A DNA stretch of 64,000 bases from CAZPXZ01 sp965219495 (GTDB taxonomy: Bacteria > Pseudomonadota > Alphaproteobacteria > Rhodobacterales > CAZPXZ01), in assembly GCA_965219495.1 (NCBI GenBank), contig OZ244777.1:1674001-1738000 (forward strand). Direction: 5' to 3'. The stretch's first letter is position 1. Each line of letters begins with the position of its first letter. The position numbers were made by a program, and so were the translations under genes. Below the pieces are notes generated by a model. It did no database searches. It saw only the letters and a list, made by a program, of their open reading frames with translations, and was not told the DNA's origin. Positions 18,311 to 27,887 of this stretch are shown in pieces.

Positions 18311-18970
18311 AGACCGTCTGATTGGCCCCGACGTGCCGGAATGTGACCGGAAATTTCGCCGGGGCGCGCTTTGGCGCCGCCGCGCCGTCCTGCACGTCGC
18401 CAACGTATCGCCGACAGGATCATTGCCTGCATGAAGCGGTGTGAGCGCGTCACGGCAGTGTGCCCCAAATCGCAGTTCGGTCTTGCGGAACCTGACGGGG
18501 GCTCTCTTCGTGGCCACTATGAATTCGACTGAAGGCAATCGCCCCGATCATTTGGTCTTCGCGATGCATGGCTCGTACAAACTGGCCGCCCGCCTCCTTC
18601 GCAGCCCGGGCGTCCAAGATTGGTCTTTCACAGGCATCCCCGGACCGCCTTGCGGAAGGGGACGTGCGCCTGGAACGAATTCGTTTTCGGCAAGCGAGGC
18701 GAGCAGCCGGCAAAGCGGCGGAAAGAGTCGTGATTCGAGGACGAAAGCTGTGCCGCTGTCAGTTCCGGCATGGTGTAGGCAGCGTAGACTGATGCCTGCC
18801 TGGAGTCGGAAATTTCGCGTGCGGAACCCGGCTTGGACACCGAAAGCACGCAAAGCGATTCAGTGCATCCGGTCGGTGCTGACGCAGCCCATCTCGGGAT
18901 GGGCAAATTAGTGCACCTCGATTCCCGATATTTGCGCTAACTGACTCGGCGTCATGCTTCCCCGTCCACC
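18311..18970. other. No recognisable gene
   Basis: About 660 bp between the SGNH hydrolase remnant and an IS integrase remnant. Frames on both strands are open but have the composition of shadows, and I recognise no domain. It may contain unrecognisable remnants of decayed genes. Confidence 0.4.
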
Positions 18971-18999
18971 CCCTCCAGTTTCAAAGTTCGGCAGAGCGC

Positions 19000-19415
19000 A
19001 GGTTGCAACCACCGCATTGGCAGCCGACGCCCGTGTCGCACTGGAGAGCCTCCCCGATACCTTCCTTGTCCCCATCTAGAGGGCTCCGGTCGGCAGCGGT
19101 TCCGAGTCCAACGACGTCTGTGAAGAACTGCTGCGAGAGTGCGGCATCCCGATGCAGTTCATCGACGTCCGAAGTCCCAATCATGACGATCACTTGGAGT
19201 GGAATCGAAGATCATGGCGGGAAGAGTTTCATGAAACTGTCTCGGAATCGCGAACCGCTGAAGAGCAAAACAATTTTACCACGGAACGGTTCACGCAGCA
19301 TCGCAACCAGTTCTATCTCCATTTCGCCCTTGGCGGATTCACGCCAATGGAGAAACTGGAGTTACGCCACAAAGGACGCCCTCGACATGACAAAGGCGAA
19401 CCAAGCTTTGGCCAG
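19000..19415 (+). pseudogene. IS481-like integrase (rve) transposase fragment
   Basis: One plus-strand frame reads GSGSESNDVCEELLRECGIP (about 19090-19150), then RSPNHDDHLEWNRRSWREEF and HFALGGFTPMEKLE near 19320-19365. These are diverged versions of the DNGSEF block, the RSPxxNGxVER-to-REEF block and the RPHxALGGxTPxEYL block at the end of rve-type IS transposases. An in-frame TAG lies at about 19077 upstream, and the rest of the protein is missing. It is a strongly eroded 3-prime remnant, with no terminal repeats visible. Confidence 0.6.
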
Positions 19416-19616
19416 CAGGTATTCTGGAACCACGACTGCGCGCAGTGCCATACGCCTTGATCGTCCAGGTCTTGACGAAAGGCTATTGCGCAAGGATGAT
19501 TCTCGCCCTTGAGTGGTATGAATTTCGAGCTACGCGGCACTGTCGCCCTTCGTCGAGATTCGTTCCATGACCAATCGAACACAAGTCTCCGCGCATCGGA
19601 AGACAGGTAGGCACGC

Positions 19617-20036
19617 ATGACAACTCTCAAGACACAACCAACCGATGCCAGCGTAGACGAGTTTCTCGAGAGTGTTTCGAACGCCCAACGTCGGGAAGAC
19701 GCGTACGCCACTAAGAAACTTATGGAAGATATCACCGGCCTGGAGCCAAGGATGTGGGGTAGCAGCCTCGTCGGCTTCGGCCACTACGAGTACCAGTATT
19801 CGAGCGGCCGCAGGGGTGAATGGTTCATTACCGGCTTTTCGCCACGTAAGCAGGCCCTGACGATTTACATCATGCCGGGCTTCGGGCGTTTTGACGCCAT
19901 TATGAGTCGTTTGGGAAAGTACAAGACCGGAGTTTCGTGCCTGTACATCAAGAATCTCGAAGACGTTGATCTCAAGTTATTGGAAGAACTTATCCGACTC
20001 TCGATTGTCCGAATGAAGGAGATCTACGAAACGTAG
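19617..20036 (+). CDS. DUF1801 domain protein
   Basis: A 139-residue DUF1801 protein. The family pattern is clear: a helical N-terminus (SVDEFLESV), TGLEPRMWGSSLVGFGHYEYQYSSGR, then WFITGFSPRKQALTIYIMPG and GKYKTGVSCLYIKNLEDVD. The fold is small and alpha/beta; no enzymatic role is firmly established. ATG 19617 has AGGTAGG upstream. The gene is intact although surrounded by decayed genes, and its end lies only 33 bp from the duplicated target site of the IS element. Confidence 0.9.
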   Translation: MTTLKTQPTDASVDEFLESVSNAQRREDAYATKKLMEDITGLEPRMWGSSLVGFGHYEYQYSSGRRGEWFITGFSPRKQALTIYIMPGFGRFDAIMSRLGKYKTGVSCLYIKNLEDVDLKLLEELIRLSIVRMKEIYET

Positions 20037-20073
20037 TCTGCGGTTCGACCGACGTAATAGACTTTCACAATTT

Positions 20074-20088
20074 CAGAGCTCCTGACAT
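20074..20088 (+). repeat. Left inverted repeat of the 2.36 kb IS
   Basis: CAGAGCTCCTGACAT, identical to the reverse complement of 22416-22430. The flanking AATTT lies at 20069-20073. Confidence 0.92.
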
Positions 20089-20124
20089 TCCGGCATAAGA
20101 AGTGAATATTTCCAGGCATTTGAC

Positions 20125-20153
20125 TTGACACCTGCGTGGGGAATCGGCATAAT
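20125..20153 (+). promoter_or_regulatory. Sigma-70-type promoter of the IS transposase
   Basis: TTGACA (20125-20130), a 17 bp spacer, then CATAAT (20148-20153), inside the IS and 40 bp before the transposase start. The boxes are near consensus. It is a prediction from sequence only. Confidence 0.6.
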
Positions 20154-20192
20154 TCGGATTTATCCAATCATCCCCGCCGAGGAATTCCGATC

Positions 20193-22406
20193 ATGCTGCC
20201 TGCCCGTCTTGGCTTCATTCCCGACAACGCCATCGTCATCAGCGACCAGTGCGCCATCGCCTGGGAGGACGGCCGCCTGGCGGTGTTCAACTCGGGCGGG
20301 GTGATTTTCTCGGCTCCCGACGGCGACCGCCAGGGCGTTCGGACGGCGATGGGGATGCTGGCTTCCCTTGGGTTGGCAAGCGTGACGCAGTTGGCGGAAG
20401 CGTTCGGGGTTTCGCGCAACACCATTTACAACAACCGGGATGCGTATGAGCGGGGCGGGGTGGCGGCGCTTGCGGACGCCCGGGGTCCGCGCGGCGGCTA
20501 CAAGCTGACGGCGGAGAAGCTGGCGGCGGCGCAGGGTCTGCTGGACGCGGGCGGCTCGGTGCGGGGGACGGCGCGGGCGCTGGGTGTTTCGCACACGGCG
20601 CTGCAGTACGCGCTGCGGCAGGTCTGGCTGCGCAGGGGCGGCGCGGCGGATTCGGCGGATCCGGCGGATCCGGGATCGCAGCCGTCGGCGCGCTCGGCGG
20701 CGGACGCGACCTGCGAAGGGGGCATCGGCGTCAAGCGCTCGGAGGAGCGGCTGCTGGCGCGGACGGGGGCGCTGGACGAGGCTCCGGCGGTGTTCGAAGC
20801 GGTGGAGGCGGTTTCCGGCGCGGGCGTGCTTCTGGCTTTGCCTGCGTTGCTGGGCGAGGGACTGGTGGAGGCGGCGGAGACGATCTTCGGGCGGCTGAAG
20901 AACGGTTTTTTCGGCCTTCGCAGCGTGCTGTTGACGCTGGCGTTCATGGCGCTGCTGCGGATCCGGAGCGCCGAGCAACTGAAGGGCCATGCGCCGGGGG
21001 AGCTGGGGCTTGTCCTGGGCCTGGACCGGGCGCCGGAGATGAAGACGCTGCGCCGCAAGCTGCGGGAGATCGGCGCCCGGGGGCTGGTGCGGCGACTGGC
21101 GGAAGCGCTGGCGCGGCGCTGGATGTCGGCGTCGCCCGGGCTGGTGGGGATGTTGTATATCGACGGGCATGTGCGGCCGTACCACGGCCGCAAGCACCGG
21201 CTTCCGAAGACCTTCGTGCCGCGTCGGCGGCTGTGCCTTCCGGCCACCACCGATGTCTGGGTGCACGATGCCGCGGCGCAACCGTGGCTCTTTGTGACGG
21301 CGGCCGCCAACGACGGGCTGCTGTCGATGCTGAACAAGGAGATTCTGCCGGACGTGCGGGCGCAGGTTGGCGCCGGCCGGCGGGTGACCCTGGTGTTCGA
21401 CCGTGAAGGCTGGAGCCCGGAGACGTTCCAGCGCTGGTTCAAGGCCGGCTTCGACGTGCTGACCTACCGCAAGGGGCGCTACGCGCCGTGGCCGGAAGCG
21501 GCGTTCGATGCCTTCGAAGATCCGGCCCAGGCCGGCGCTTCGAAGCCGGCCGTCTACCGCCTTGCCGAAGGCGAGGCCCGGTTCGGCAAAGGCGGGTCGT
21601 TCCGCATGCGGGAAGTCCGCAGGCTGTGCGCCAACGGCCATCAGACTTCGGTGCTGACGACGCGCCGGGACCTGCCGATCGCCGAGGTGGCCTCGCGGAT
21701 GTTCGCGCGCTGGCGGCAGGAGAACTTCTTCCGGTACATGCGCCACGAGTTCGCGCTGGACCATCTGTGCTGCCGGGCGGTGGAGCCGGACGATCCGGTC
21801 CGCCTCGTGCCCAATCCGCTGCGCAGGCAGTTGAAGAAGGACCGCGAACGCCTCGAGCGCCAGGCCGGGCGCCTGGAGCGGAAGAAGAAGAAGATGCAGG
21901 ATCTGCGGGAAGCCGACGCCGGCAGCGCCCGGCGCCAGGCGAAGCGCGCCGCCGCCCTCGCCGCCCTTGAGCAGCAGATCCAGGAGGTCGAAACCCGGAT
22001 CGAGGAATGCCGTGCCCGCTTCGCCGAGGCCCCGGAAAAAGTGCCCTTCGCAGACACGTTGGACGGACAGCAAGCCGTCAAACTCGAAACCGAGCGAAAA
22101 ATCTTCACCGACCTCATCCGCACCATCGCCTACCGGGCCGAAAGCGCCATGCTCGCCGCCGCCGGGCCGCTGCTCAGCCGCGACGCCGAAGAAGGGCGCG
22201 CTTTCCTGAAGGCGGTGTTCCAGACCCCGGCAGACCTGATCCCCAGCGAGGACGGCGAAGAACTCCTCGTGCGCTTCCACTCCATGGCGCAGCCGCGCTT
22301 CAACCGAGCCTTGCGGGCCCTGTGCGAAGCTGCCACTGCCCAGCAAATCAACTATCCGGGAACCCGCCGGCGAATGGTCTATCAAGGCCCGCCCGGTTCA
22401 ACTTGA
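20193..22406 (+). CDS. DDE-type transposase of the 2.36 kb IS
   Basis: A 737-residue transposase. The N-terminus (about 50-160) has two helix-turn-helix-like units (VTQLAEAFGVSRNTIYNNR; VRGTARALGVSHTALQYAL). The catalytic core carries YIDGHVRPYHGRK, LVFDREGWSPETF and RWRQENFFRYMRHEF, which look like the DDE residues of IS4-like transposases. A long charged coiled coil (about residues 545-620) follows. ATG 20193 has GAGGAA eight bases upstream; the frame begins earlier but without a ribosome site. It is intact. Confidence 0.88.
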   Translation: MLPARLGFIPDNAIVISDQCAIAWEDGRLAVFNSGGVIFSAPDGDRQGVRTAMGMLASLGLASVTQLAEAFGVSRNTIYNNRDAYERGGVAALADARGPRGGYKLTAEKLAAAQGLLDAGGSVRGTARALGVSHTALQYALRQVWLRRGGAADSADPADPGSQPSARSAADATCEGGIGVKRSEERLLARTGALDEAPAVFEAVEAVSGAGVLLALPALLGEGLVEAAETIFGRLKNGFFGLRSVLLTLAFMALLRIRSAEQLKGHAPGELGLVLGLDRAPEMKTLRRKLREIGARGLVRRLAEALARRWMSASPGLVGMLYIDGHVRPYHGRKHRLPKTFVPRRRLCLPATTDVWVHDAAAQPWLFVTAAANDGLLSMLNKEILPDVRAQVGAGRRVTLVFDREGWSPETFQRWFKAGFDVLTYRKGRYAPWPEAAFDAFEDPAQAGASKPAVYRLAEGEARFGKGGSFRMREVRRLCANGHQTSVLTTRRDLPIAEVASRMFARWRQENFFRYMRHEFALDHLCCRAVEPDDPVRLVPNPLRRQLKKDRERLERQAGRLERKKKKMQDLREADAGSARRQAKRAAALAALEQQIQEVETRIEECRARFAEAPEKVPFADTLDGQQAVKLETERKIFTDLIRTIAYRAESAMLAAAGPLLSRDAEEGRAFLKAVFQTPADLIPSEDGEELLVRFHSMAQPRFNRALRALCEAATAQQINYPGTRRRMVYQGPPGST

Positions 22407-22413
22407 AATGTGC

Positions 22414-23115
22414 CTATGTCAGGAGCTCTGAATTTACTTGGCCGATATCCAGGCTGAGGCGCCGCACCGACCCGTCGCCAGTCAACTTCTGCCAACTCTC
22501 AAGGGAGCCGGGCTCCGCCGACAGCACGAATTGTGGCCCGGCCGGCTTGGATTTGGGCGCAAGCCCGCCAAGCCCCAAGTCGCGCGCGACGCGTAGTCCC
22601 GAGCGAAAGATGGAGTCGTCGATGACGACTACCGTTACGGTCGCCCCGGAAATTATGTCCAATTCGTGTGCGGATTCGGTGGCTTCTTCCCGGAGATCGA
22701 GACCTGCATAGTGCTCGGTCAGGGCGCGAATCTTCGATTCCGGGATTCCGACGAGAACGATCGGCTCCGAGTGATCCACGAGGCGCGCCCCCGTGAGGCG
22801 CGCGTCATCGTCAATTGCCACGAGCACATGGATCGGCTTGCCGGAGTATCCGGTAGTTCCCACAAAATCAGAGGTCAGAAAGGCCCAGGCGAGGCGCTCC
22901 CCGCCGCGTAGGACCGGGGCAACAGGAATATCCTCTCGAACAGGCCCGTACACTTCGGCTCCCGGCACAAGGTCGCCGGGACTGGTCTTGGAAAGGTAAC
23001 GCTCGATATACGGCTTGCTGGTTGCACTCTGAGCCAGAGTGGCCGTCGCGTACGCCGTAAACCACGCCGCGAAGAGCGCGACGAAGAATACGCAGCTTTG
23101 CAGTCGGCAAGTCAT
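22414..23115 (-). pseudogene. nosR: NosR N-terminal FMN-binding fragment, truncated at the IS
   Basis: The minus strand encodes a signal peptide (FVALFAAWFTAYATATLAQ) and the periplasmic FMN-binding domain of NosR, the membrane flavoprotein needed for nitrous oxide reductase. GTTGYSGKPIHVLVAIDDD, VDHSEPIVLVGIPESKI and DIISGATVTVVVIDDSI are characteristic, the last being the flavinylation-type SGATVT site. Full NosR has about 700 or more residues; here it ends after 233, inside the right end of the IS. The membrane helices and 4Fe-4S region are absent. Sequence left of the IS does not continue nosR. Confidence 0.85.
22416..22430 (-). repeat. Right inverted repeat of the 2.36 kb IS
   Basis: ATGTCAGGAGCTCTG, exact reverse complement of the left end. 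The flanking AATTT copy is at 22431-22435. Confidence 0.92.
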
Positions 23116-23337
23116 CGCAGTCCACGCCGGACTATCGCGGCGCCCGCGTTGCGTCCTTGACGATTATCAATTCCGGCGCCCTGCAAATCCCTCCAGCGGC
23201 AATTCCCGGATTGCCGCTTGGTCGATTTGCCGGCAATTCATGGTTCCGCGCCTGGTTTTCGACGCGCACACCCGCTCCTACACTCGCACGGAATCAGCAG
23301 AGATCGAACCAGACCGCCTCTGCCGGGGAATGGCGCA

Positions 23338-23913
23338 TTGAACACACCTGCCCATGTGCTGATGGGAGCTGCCGCGTTCGGCAAGCGCGAGGCTCCCTCG
23401 AGTACCGCCGCTGCGATACTGGGCAGCCTTCTTCCGGACTCGACCATTTTCTTCATGGTTGCTTGGCAAGGATGGATCGTAGGGCGCACCGGAGCGCAAA
23501 TATTCGGGGTGGACTATTACTCCCCGCTCTGGCAGGAAGCGTTCGCCGTTTCGAACTCCCTTCCCGTCTATCTTCTGATCGCGGTTGCAGGATACCGGCT
23601 AAAGCGTCACTGGCTTCTCGCCTTCGGCGCAGCTGCCATGTTGCATATCCTTGCGGATGTTCCCTTGCACGTGGATGACGGCCACCCGCCGTTCTGGCCG
23701 TTCTCGGATTGGATCTTTGAAAGCCAGTATTCCTATTGGGACGTTCGGCACGGTGCCCGCTACATTGCGCCCGCGGAGTTCCTGCTTTCGCTGCTGCTGG
23801 CGGCATGGGCCTGGCGGCGCTTTTCGCACTGGCTCATGCGCGCCACGATCGCACTGCTGCTGGCATCGGAGGCATACTTTTCGCTAGGAGGGTTCTGGAT
23901 ATATGGGAACTAA
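23338..23913 (+). CDS. Membrane protein of the YdjM-like metal-dependent hydrolase type
   Basis: A 191-residue integral membrane protein. It starts NTPAHVLMGAAAFG, then ILGSLLPD, AAAMLHILADVPLHVDDGHPPFWPF and a C-terminal helix pair. The conserved His/Asp residues (LPD, LHxxxDxxLHxDD) match membrane-bound, putatively metal-dependent hydrolases such as YdjM. TTG 23338 follows GGGGA at good spacing; ATG 23362 is an alternative. The last bases overlap the ornithine-cyclodeaminase pseudogene. Substrate is unknown. Confidence 0.78.
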   Translation: MNTPAHVLMGAAAFGKREAPSSTAAAILGSLLPDSTIFFMVAWQGWIVGRTGAQIFGVDYYSPLWQEAFAVSNSLPVYLLIAVAGYRLKRHWLLAFGAAAMLHILADVPLHVDDGHPPFWPFSDWIFESQYSYWDVRHGARYIAPAEFLLSLLLAAWAWRRFSHWLMRATIALLLASEAYFSLGGFWIYGN

Positions 23914-24572
23914 TGGCCGCATCGTGGGCGAGAGTCCACTCGTTCCTGTTCACTATCTCAATCGCTTCGATAGCAACCGATTGGCGCTCAGCGATGCGGA
24001 AATCCTGGGTGCCGCCAAGAATGCCCTGGTGATGTAGGGACTCGGCGAAACGGTGATCGGCGAGCGGACTCACTTGCACCCCAAGGCCGGGGTCGAGGGC
24101 CACTTCAACGTTTCGCGCGGCTGGATCGTCGATCCCACCGGTCTGACGGGTGTGAATGTTGTCCGGGACTTCCATGACAACTATAAGGAAAACCGGCCTT
24201 CCGAATACGGGATTCTCGCATTTTCCTGTCCCGAGACCGACGAACCCCGCGGCCTCCTGGACGCCACCGCACGCACCGCAATGCGCACGGGCGCGATCAT
24301 GGCGCTCGGCGCCAAGTATCTCGCGCGCAGAAAACCCCTCGTGTTCGGTCATATCGGCACCCCGGGGTTTCGCCTACTGGAACATCCGGCTGCTCAGTTG
24401 GTTGTTTCACTTTGATGAATTCCACGTCCACTCAAGGCGAAAGACAAGCCGCACCCGGTTCGTGGCAAGGCTTGAAGAAGAACTCGGCCTGCGTGCCTTT
24501 GCACCAGACAATTGGCGCGTGGCGTTCCGCTTCGAGGACCGCGAGAACGTGGACCTGCTCGACTGCCATTGA
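23903..24572 (+). pseudogene. Ornithine cyclodeaminase/mu-crystallin family, decayed
   Basis: ATG 23903 opens VPVHYLNRFDSNRLALSDAE, then an in-frame TAG at 24035 replaces what is usually Gln. The same frame continues with GETVIGERTHLHP, EGHFNVSRGWIVDP and TAMRTGAIMALGAKYLARR, all classic ornithine cyclodeaminase blocks. Near 24360 a one-base shift moves the homology into the next frame (GFAYWNIRLL, FDEFHVHSRR, DNWRVAFRFED), which ends at 24572, well short of the normal C-terminus. Nonsense, frameshift and truncation make it non-functional. Confidence 0.85.
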
Positions 24573-24592
24573 GCGCAAGGGAGCACTGAGCC

Positions 24593-24906
24593 ATGAACGA
24601 GAACAGCAGCAAACGTGTGGGCTCCATGCTGAACCCGCCGCACCTTGGCGAACTGATCCGCGAGAACATGGAAGAGGTCGGCTGGAACGTTTCCGAGACG
24701 GCGGACTGTCTGCATTGCGAGCGGGCACGCTGTCGCGCTTGCTGAACGGCAAGGCCGGCCCGTCCGCGAACATGGCGCCGGCGCTGGAGGATATCGGCTG
24801 GGGCACCGCAGGCCACTGGGTGCGGATGCACGCAAGCTACGAGCTTGCGCAGGCGCGCCGGGAGCGGGCTGACGCGCAGCGCCAGGTGGAATTGAGGTTC
24901 GCGTGA
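24593..24906 (+). pseudogene. higA: HigA-type antitoxin (VapI family), frameshifted
   Basis: ATG 24593 behind AAGGGAG encodes MLNPPHLGELIRENMEEVGW and NVSETA, the XRE/HigA antitoxin N-terminus. The frame then runs to TGA at about 24743. After a one-base loss near 24722 the next frame gives GTLSRLLNGKAGPSANMAPA and ALEDIGWGTAGHWVRMH, the rest of the helix-turn-helix and its C-terminal helix, ending at 24906. No HigB toxin lies upstream, so this is an orphan relic. Confidence 0.85.
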
Positions 24907-25124
24907 GGTAATGTCCTGCACGCACCGGAGATGAGGCGCACACGTTCCCGCGGCGCGGTGTCCGCATCCGTGCTTCGCACGGCGCCCGAAATTGGCGCGG
25001 CGGGAAACGCACGGGCGCGGACGGCGGTAGCGGTTTCTGAGCCGGCAGGTGACGAAGACAACCGTATCGTGCGGTTCGACCCGATAGTGGAGCAGGCCGA
25101 ATCGCAAACGCCTGAACCCCGCCG

Positions 25125-27887
25125 TTACCGCGCCGGCTTGTTCGCGAAGTCGCCGGCGCGGAATATCGACATCTTCTCCGGATCGATGTGCCGACGCATC
25201 GCCGCAAGGAGTTCGTCGGGCGTCAGCGCCTCGATGGCCGCTTCCTGTTGCGCGACGTACTCCATGGTTCGGTCGAGGAACAGGTTGTTATTGAGAATCG
25301 ACGCGACCGCTTCGTCGCTTGATCGTTGGCGTTGCGCGCCGTCCAGGTAGCCGCGCTTGGCTGCCACCACCTCCTCGGCGGTGAAGCCCCACGTCAACGC
25401 CGTGGCGACTTCCTCTCTGAACGCCGCCACCACCCTGTCTGCGTTTTCCGGCGCGAAAATCGCGTGGCCGAAGAAGAGGGCGATCTCGTCGATCGAATTG
25501 GCTCCGAATTCCGAACCCACGGCATACGAGAGCCCTTCCTGCTTGCGGATGCGATCGCCGAGCCGGGCATCCAGCATGTGGTTGGCGAGGACCAGCGCCG
25601 GGTAGTCCGCGTGGTTGTCGCGCATCCGAATCGTCAGGTACACGCCCATCCCGGCATTCGCCTTGTCGGGCATCTCGATGTCGACGGAAACGGCGGCGAT
25701 GTCCGAGTAAGGACGGTCGACCCAAGCGTAGACTTCCTTGGCGCTCCAGTCGCCCAGAGCCTCTTCGAGGACCGGGATGATCTCGTCGGGATCGAAGTCG
25801 CCGACGATCGATACCGTTCCTCCTTCCGCGCCGTAGAACGACGCCCAGAAGTCCCGCGCCTGCTCGACCGTGACCGCCTGGTAGTGGCCGATCATCTCGT
25901 CGAAGGTCGGCGTGTAGAACACATGGCCCTCGTCGTAGCCGCCATTGACGTGGCGATCGGCGGCGTTCTCGATGCGCGCCATGAGATCGGAGCGTTGCGC
26001 TTCAACGTTTGCCAGGAGCGCCTCGCGCAGCAGTTCAAACTCCGCCGGGTCGAAGGCCGGCTGGCGCAGCATCTCGGCGGTAAGGCGCAACACGTCGGGC
26101 AGGTTCTCGCGCACTGTGGTCGCGGAGCCGTTGACGGAGCCCCAGCCGGCGTTCAGGTTGATTCTGGCCTTGAGGCGAGACGCCTCGTCGATGAGCTCCT
26201 GCCGCGATAGCCGGGTGGTGCCGTACGTCAGCATGGGACCGGCAAACAGTGCCGCCATGCTCCGGCCCATCAGGGCGTTCTCCGTGCCATGCCGGAACGA
26301 GAAGCTGACGCTCACAGCATCGCCCCGGCTCTCCTTCGGCAAGAGCGCCACCTCGACGATGCCCGCGAGGGTGAGCCTTGTGGTGCGGCTCTCGATGTTC
26401 CCGGGCGTCGGTTCGAACGCTTCGCCCTGGGCCACCGCCTTGCCCCCGGTGTATCCCGAAATCAGCGCCGCGACATCGGGCGGCGTGGGGATCTCGGCCC
26501 GAGGCGGCGCTTCGTCCGTCGAATAGAAATAACCGACCGTGCGGTTCGAGGTCTGCAGATACGCCTTCGCAACGGCCAGGACATCGGCGGGCGTGACCTC
26601 CGCCCAGCGATCCCGATGCAAGAACATGAGCCGCCAGTCGCCCATCGACGCCCATTGGCCCAAGTTCCCGCCGATGACGCCCGAGTGGTTGAACGCACGC
26701 TCGAATGCTGCCGCGAATTCCGTCTTGGCTCGGTCCACCTCCTCTGCCGTCGGAGGCTCATCCGCGAGGCCCTGCAATGTTGCGAGCATGGCCTCGACGG
26801 CCTCGCTCAGGTCGCCTTTCCGGCGCACCTGGGCACCGGCAAGCAGCACGCCCGGTTCCTTTAGCCGGTAGGTGGAAATCCACGTTTCGGCGGCGAGGCC
26901 GGTCTCGACCACGTTCTTGTAGAGTCGCCCCGCGGGTTGCGTGCCCAACAGATGCGCCAGCACCTCGACCGCGGCGAATTGTTCGTGGGAGCCGCTCGGC
27001 ACGTGATAGGCGGCAATGGCGTACTGAACGTCACCCACCCGCCGCAGCGTCACCGTGCGCTCTCCGTCCTGGGTGGGCTCGGCGGTATAGGTTGTGAAGA
27101 GTTGGTTCGCGCCCGTGCGTTCGGGACGCGGGATCACGCCGAACTTCTCCTTGATGATATCTACCGCCCGCCGCGGGTCGAAACGGCCCGCGACCACGAG
27201 GACCGCGTTGTCGGGCTGGTAGTATTTCCGGTAGAACGCCTGTAGGCGTTCGATGGGCACGTTCTCGATGTCGGTGCGGGCGCCGATGGTCGTGTTGCCG
27301 TAGTTGTGCCACAGGAAGGCAGTGGACAGGACGCGCTCCTTCAGAATCCCAGAGGGACTGTTTTCCCCGCGCTCCCACTCGTTGCGGACCACGGTCATCT
27401 CGGACCCAAGGTCTTCGGCGGAGATGTACGAATTGACCATGCGGTCTGCTTCGAGGTCGAGCGCCCAGGCGAGGTTGTCTTCGTCGGCCGGGAACGTCTC
27501 GTAGTAGCTGGTGAGGTCAAACCAAGTTGTCGCGTTGTAAGACGCGCCACGCTCGGTGAGTTCGTTGGGGATACCGGGATGGTTCGGCGTGCCTTTGAAG
27601 ACGAGGTGTTCGAGCAGGTGCGCCATGCCGGTTTCGCCGTAGCCTTCGTGCCGCGAACCCACCAGGTAGGAGATGTTGACGGTGATCTGCTGCTGGCTCC
27701 GGTCGGGAAAAAGCAGGAACCGAAGGCCGTTGTCGAGTAAGTACTCAGTGATGCCTTCCACTGTCGCCACCTTGGTTGCGGTGGCCGGCGGCGACCCGGT
27801 GGGCGTATCGTCCGCTTCCGCTGTCGCGCCGTCCGGGGCGATCCAGAGGGCAAACGCACCGAGGATGAGGACTTGGATCGTTTTCAT
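25125..27887 (-). CDS. Secreted M16 (insulinase/pitrilysin) zinc peptidase
   Basis: A 920-residue protein made of two M16 halves. A signal peptide covers about residues 1-23. The zinc site is HLLEH (His90, Glu93, His94) with a third ligand Glu170 in VVRNEWE, the expected 76 residues later. The second half (from about residue 490) is the inactive M16_C type, lacking HxxEH. It probably degrades peptides in the periplasm. ATG 27887 is followed by a plausible leader. It is intact, with no obvious operon partner. Confidence 0.93.
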   Translation of the reverse strand: MKTIQVLILGAFALWIAPDGATAEADDTPTGSPPATATKVATVEGITEYLLDNGLRFLLFPDRSQQQITVNISYLVGSRHEGYGETGMAHLLEHLVFKGTPNHPGIPNELTERGASYNATTWFDLTSYYETFPADEDNLAWALDLEADRMVNSYISAEDLGSEMTVVRNEWERGENSPSGILKERVLSTAFLWHNYGNTTIGARTDIENVPIERLQAFYRKYYQPDNAVLVVAGRFDPRRAVDIIKEKFGVIPRPERTGANQLFTTYTAEPTQDGERTVTLRRVGDVQYAIAAYHVPSGSHEQFAAVEVLAHLLGTQPAGRLYKNVVETGLAAETWISTYRLKEPGVLLAGAQVRRKGDLSEAVEAMLATLQGLADEPPTAEEVDRAKTEFAAAFERAFNHSGVIGGNLGQWASMGDWRLMFLHRDRWAEVTPADVLAVAKAYLQTSNRTVGYFYSTDEAPPRAEIPTPPDVAALISGYTGGKAVAQGEAFEPTPGNIESRTTRLTLAGIVEVALLPKESRGDAVSVSFSFRHGTENALMGRSMAALFAGPMLTYGTTRLSRQELIDEASRLKARINLNAGWGSVNGSATTVRENLPDVLRLTAEMLRQPAFDPAEFELLREALLANVEAQRSDLMARIENAADRHVNGGYDEGHVFYTPTFDEMIGHYQAVTVEQARDFWASFYGAEGGTVSIVGDFDPDEIIPVLEEALGDWSAKEVYAWVDRPYSDIAAVSVDIEMPDKANAGMGVYLTIRMRDNHADYPALVLANHMLDARLGDRIRKQEGLSYAVGSEFGANSIDEIALFFGHAIFAPENADRVVAAFREEVATALTWGFTAEEVVAAKRGYLDGAQRQRSSDEAVASILNNNLFLDRTMEYVAQQEAAIEALTPDELLAAMRRHIDPEKMSIFRAGDFANKPAR

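Larger units (their letters stand above)
20074..22430 (+). mobile_element. Complete 2,357 bp insertion sequence with DDE transposase
   Basis: The ends are perfect 15 bp inverted repeats (CAGAGCTCCTGACAT at 20074-20088 and its complement at 22416-22430), and AATTT is directly repeated just outside (20069-20073 and 22431-22435), a 5 bp target duplication. A single intact transposase gene fills the element. Intact ends, promoter and gene suggest a recent, possibly active copy. I cannot assign the IS family by eye. Confidence 0.9.

Noticed and set aside
20160..22385. A 741-codon open frame on the minus strand, opposite the transposase
   Set aside because: It mirrors the real transposase gene in a high-GC region, is extremely rich in Arg, Pro, His and Gln, and matches no family. 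The plus strand has a ribosome site, promoter and catalytic motifs.
24394..25207. Minus-strand frames of 237 and 266 codons over the HigA region
   Set aside because: Arg- and Pro-rich shadows opposite the HigA and cyclodeaminase relics, which are recognisable families on the plus strand.
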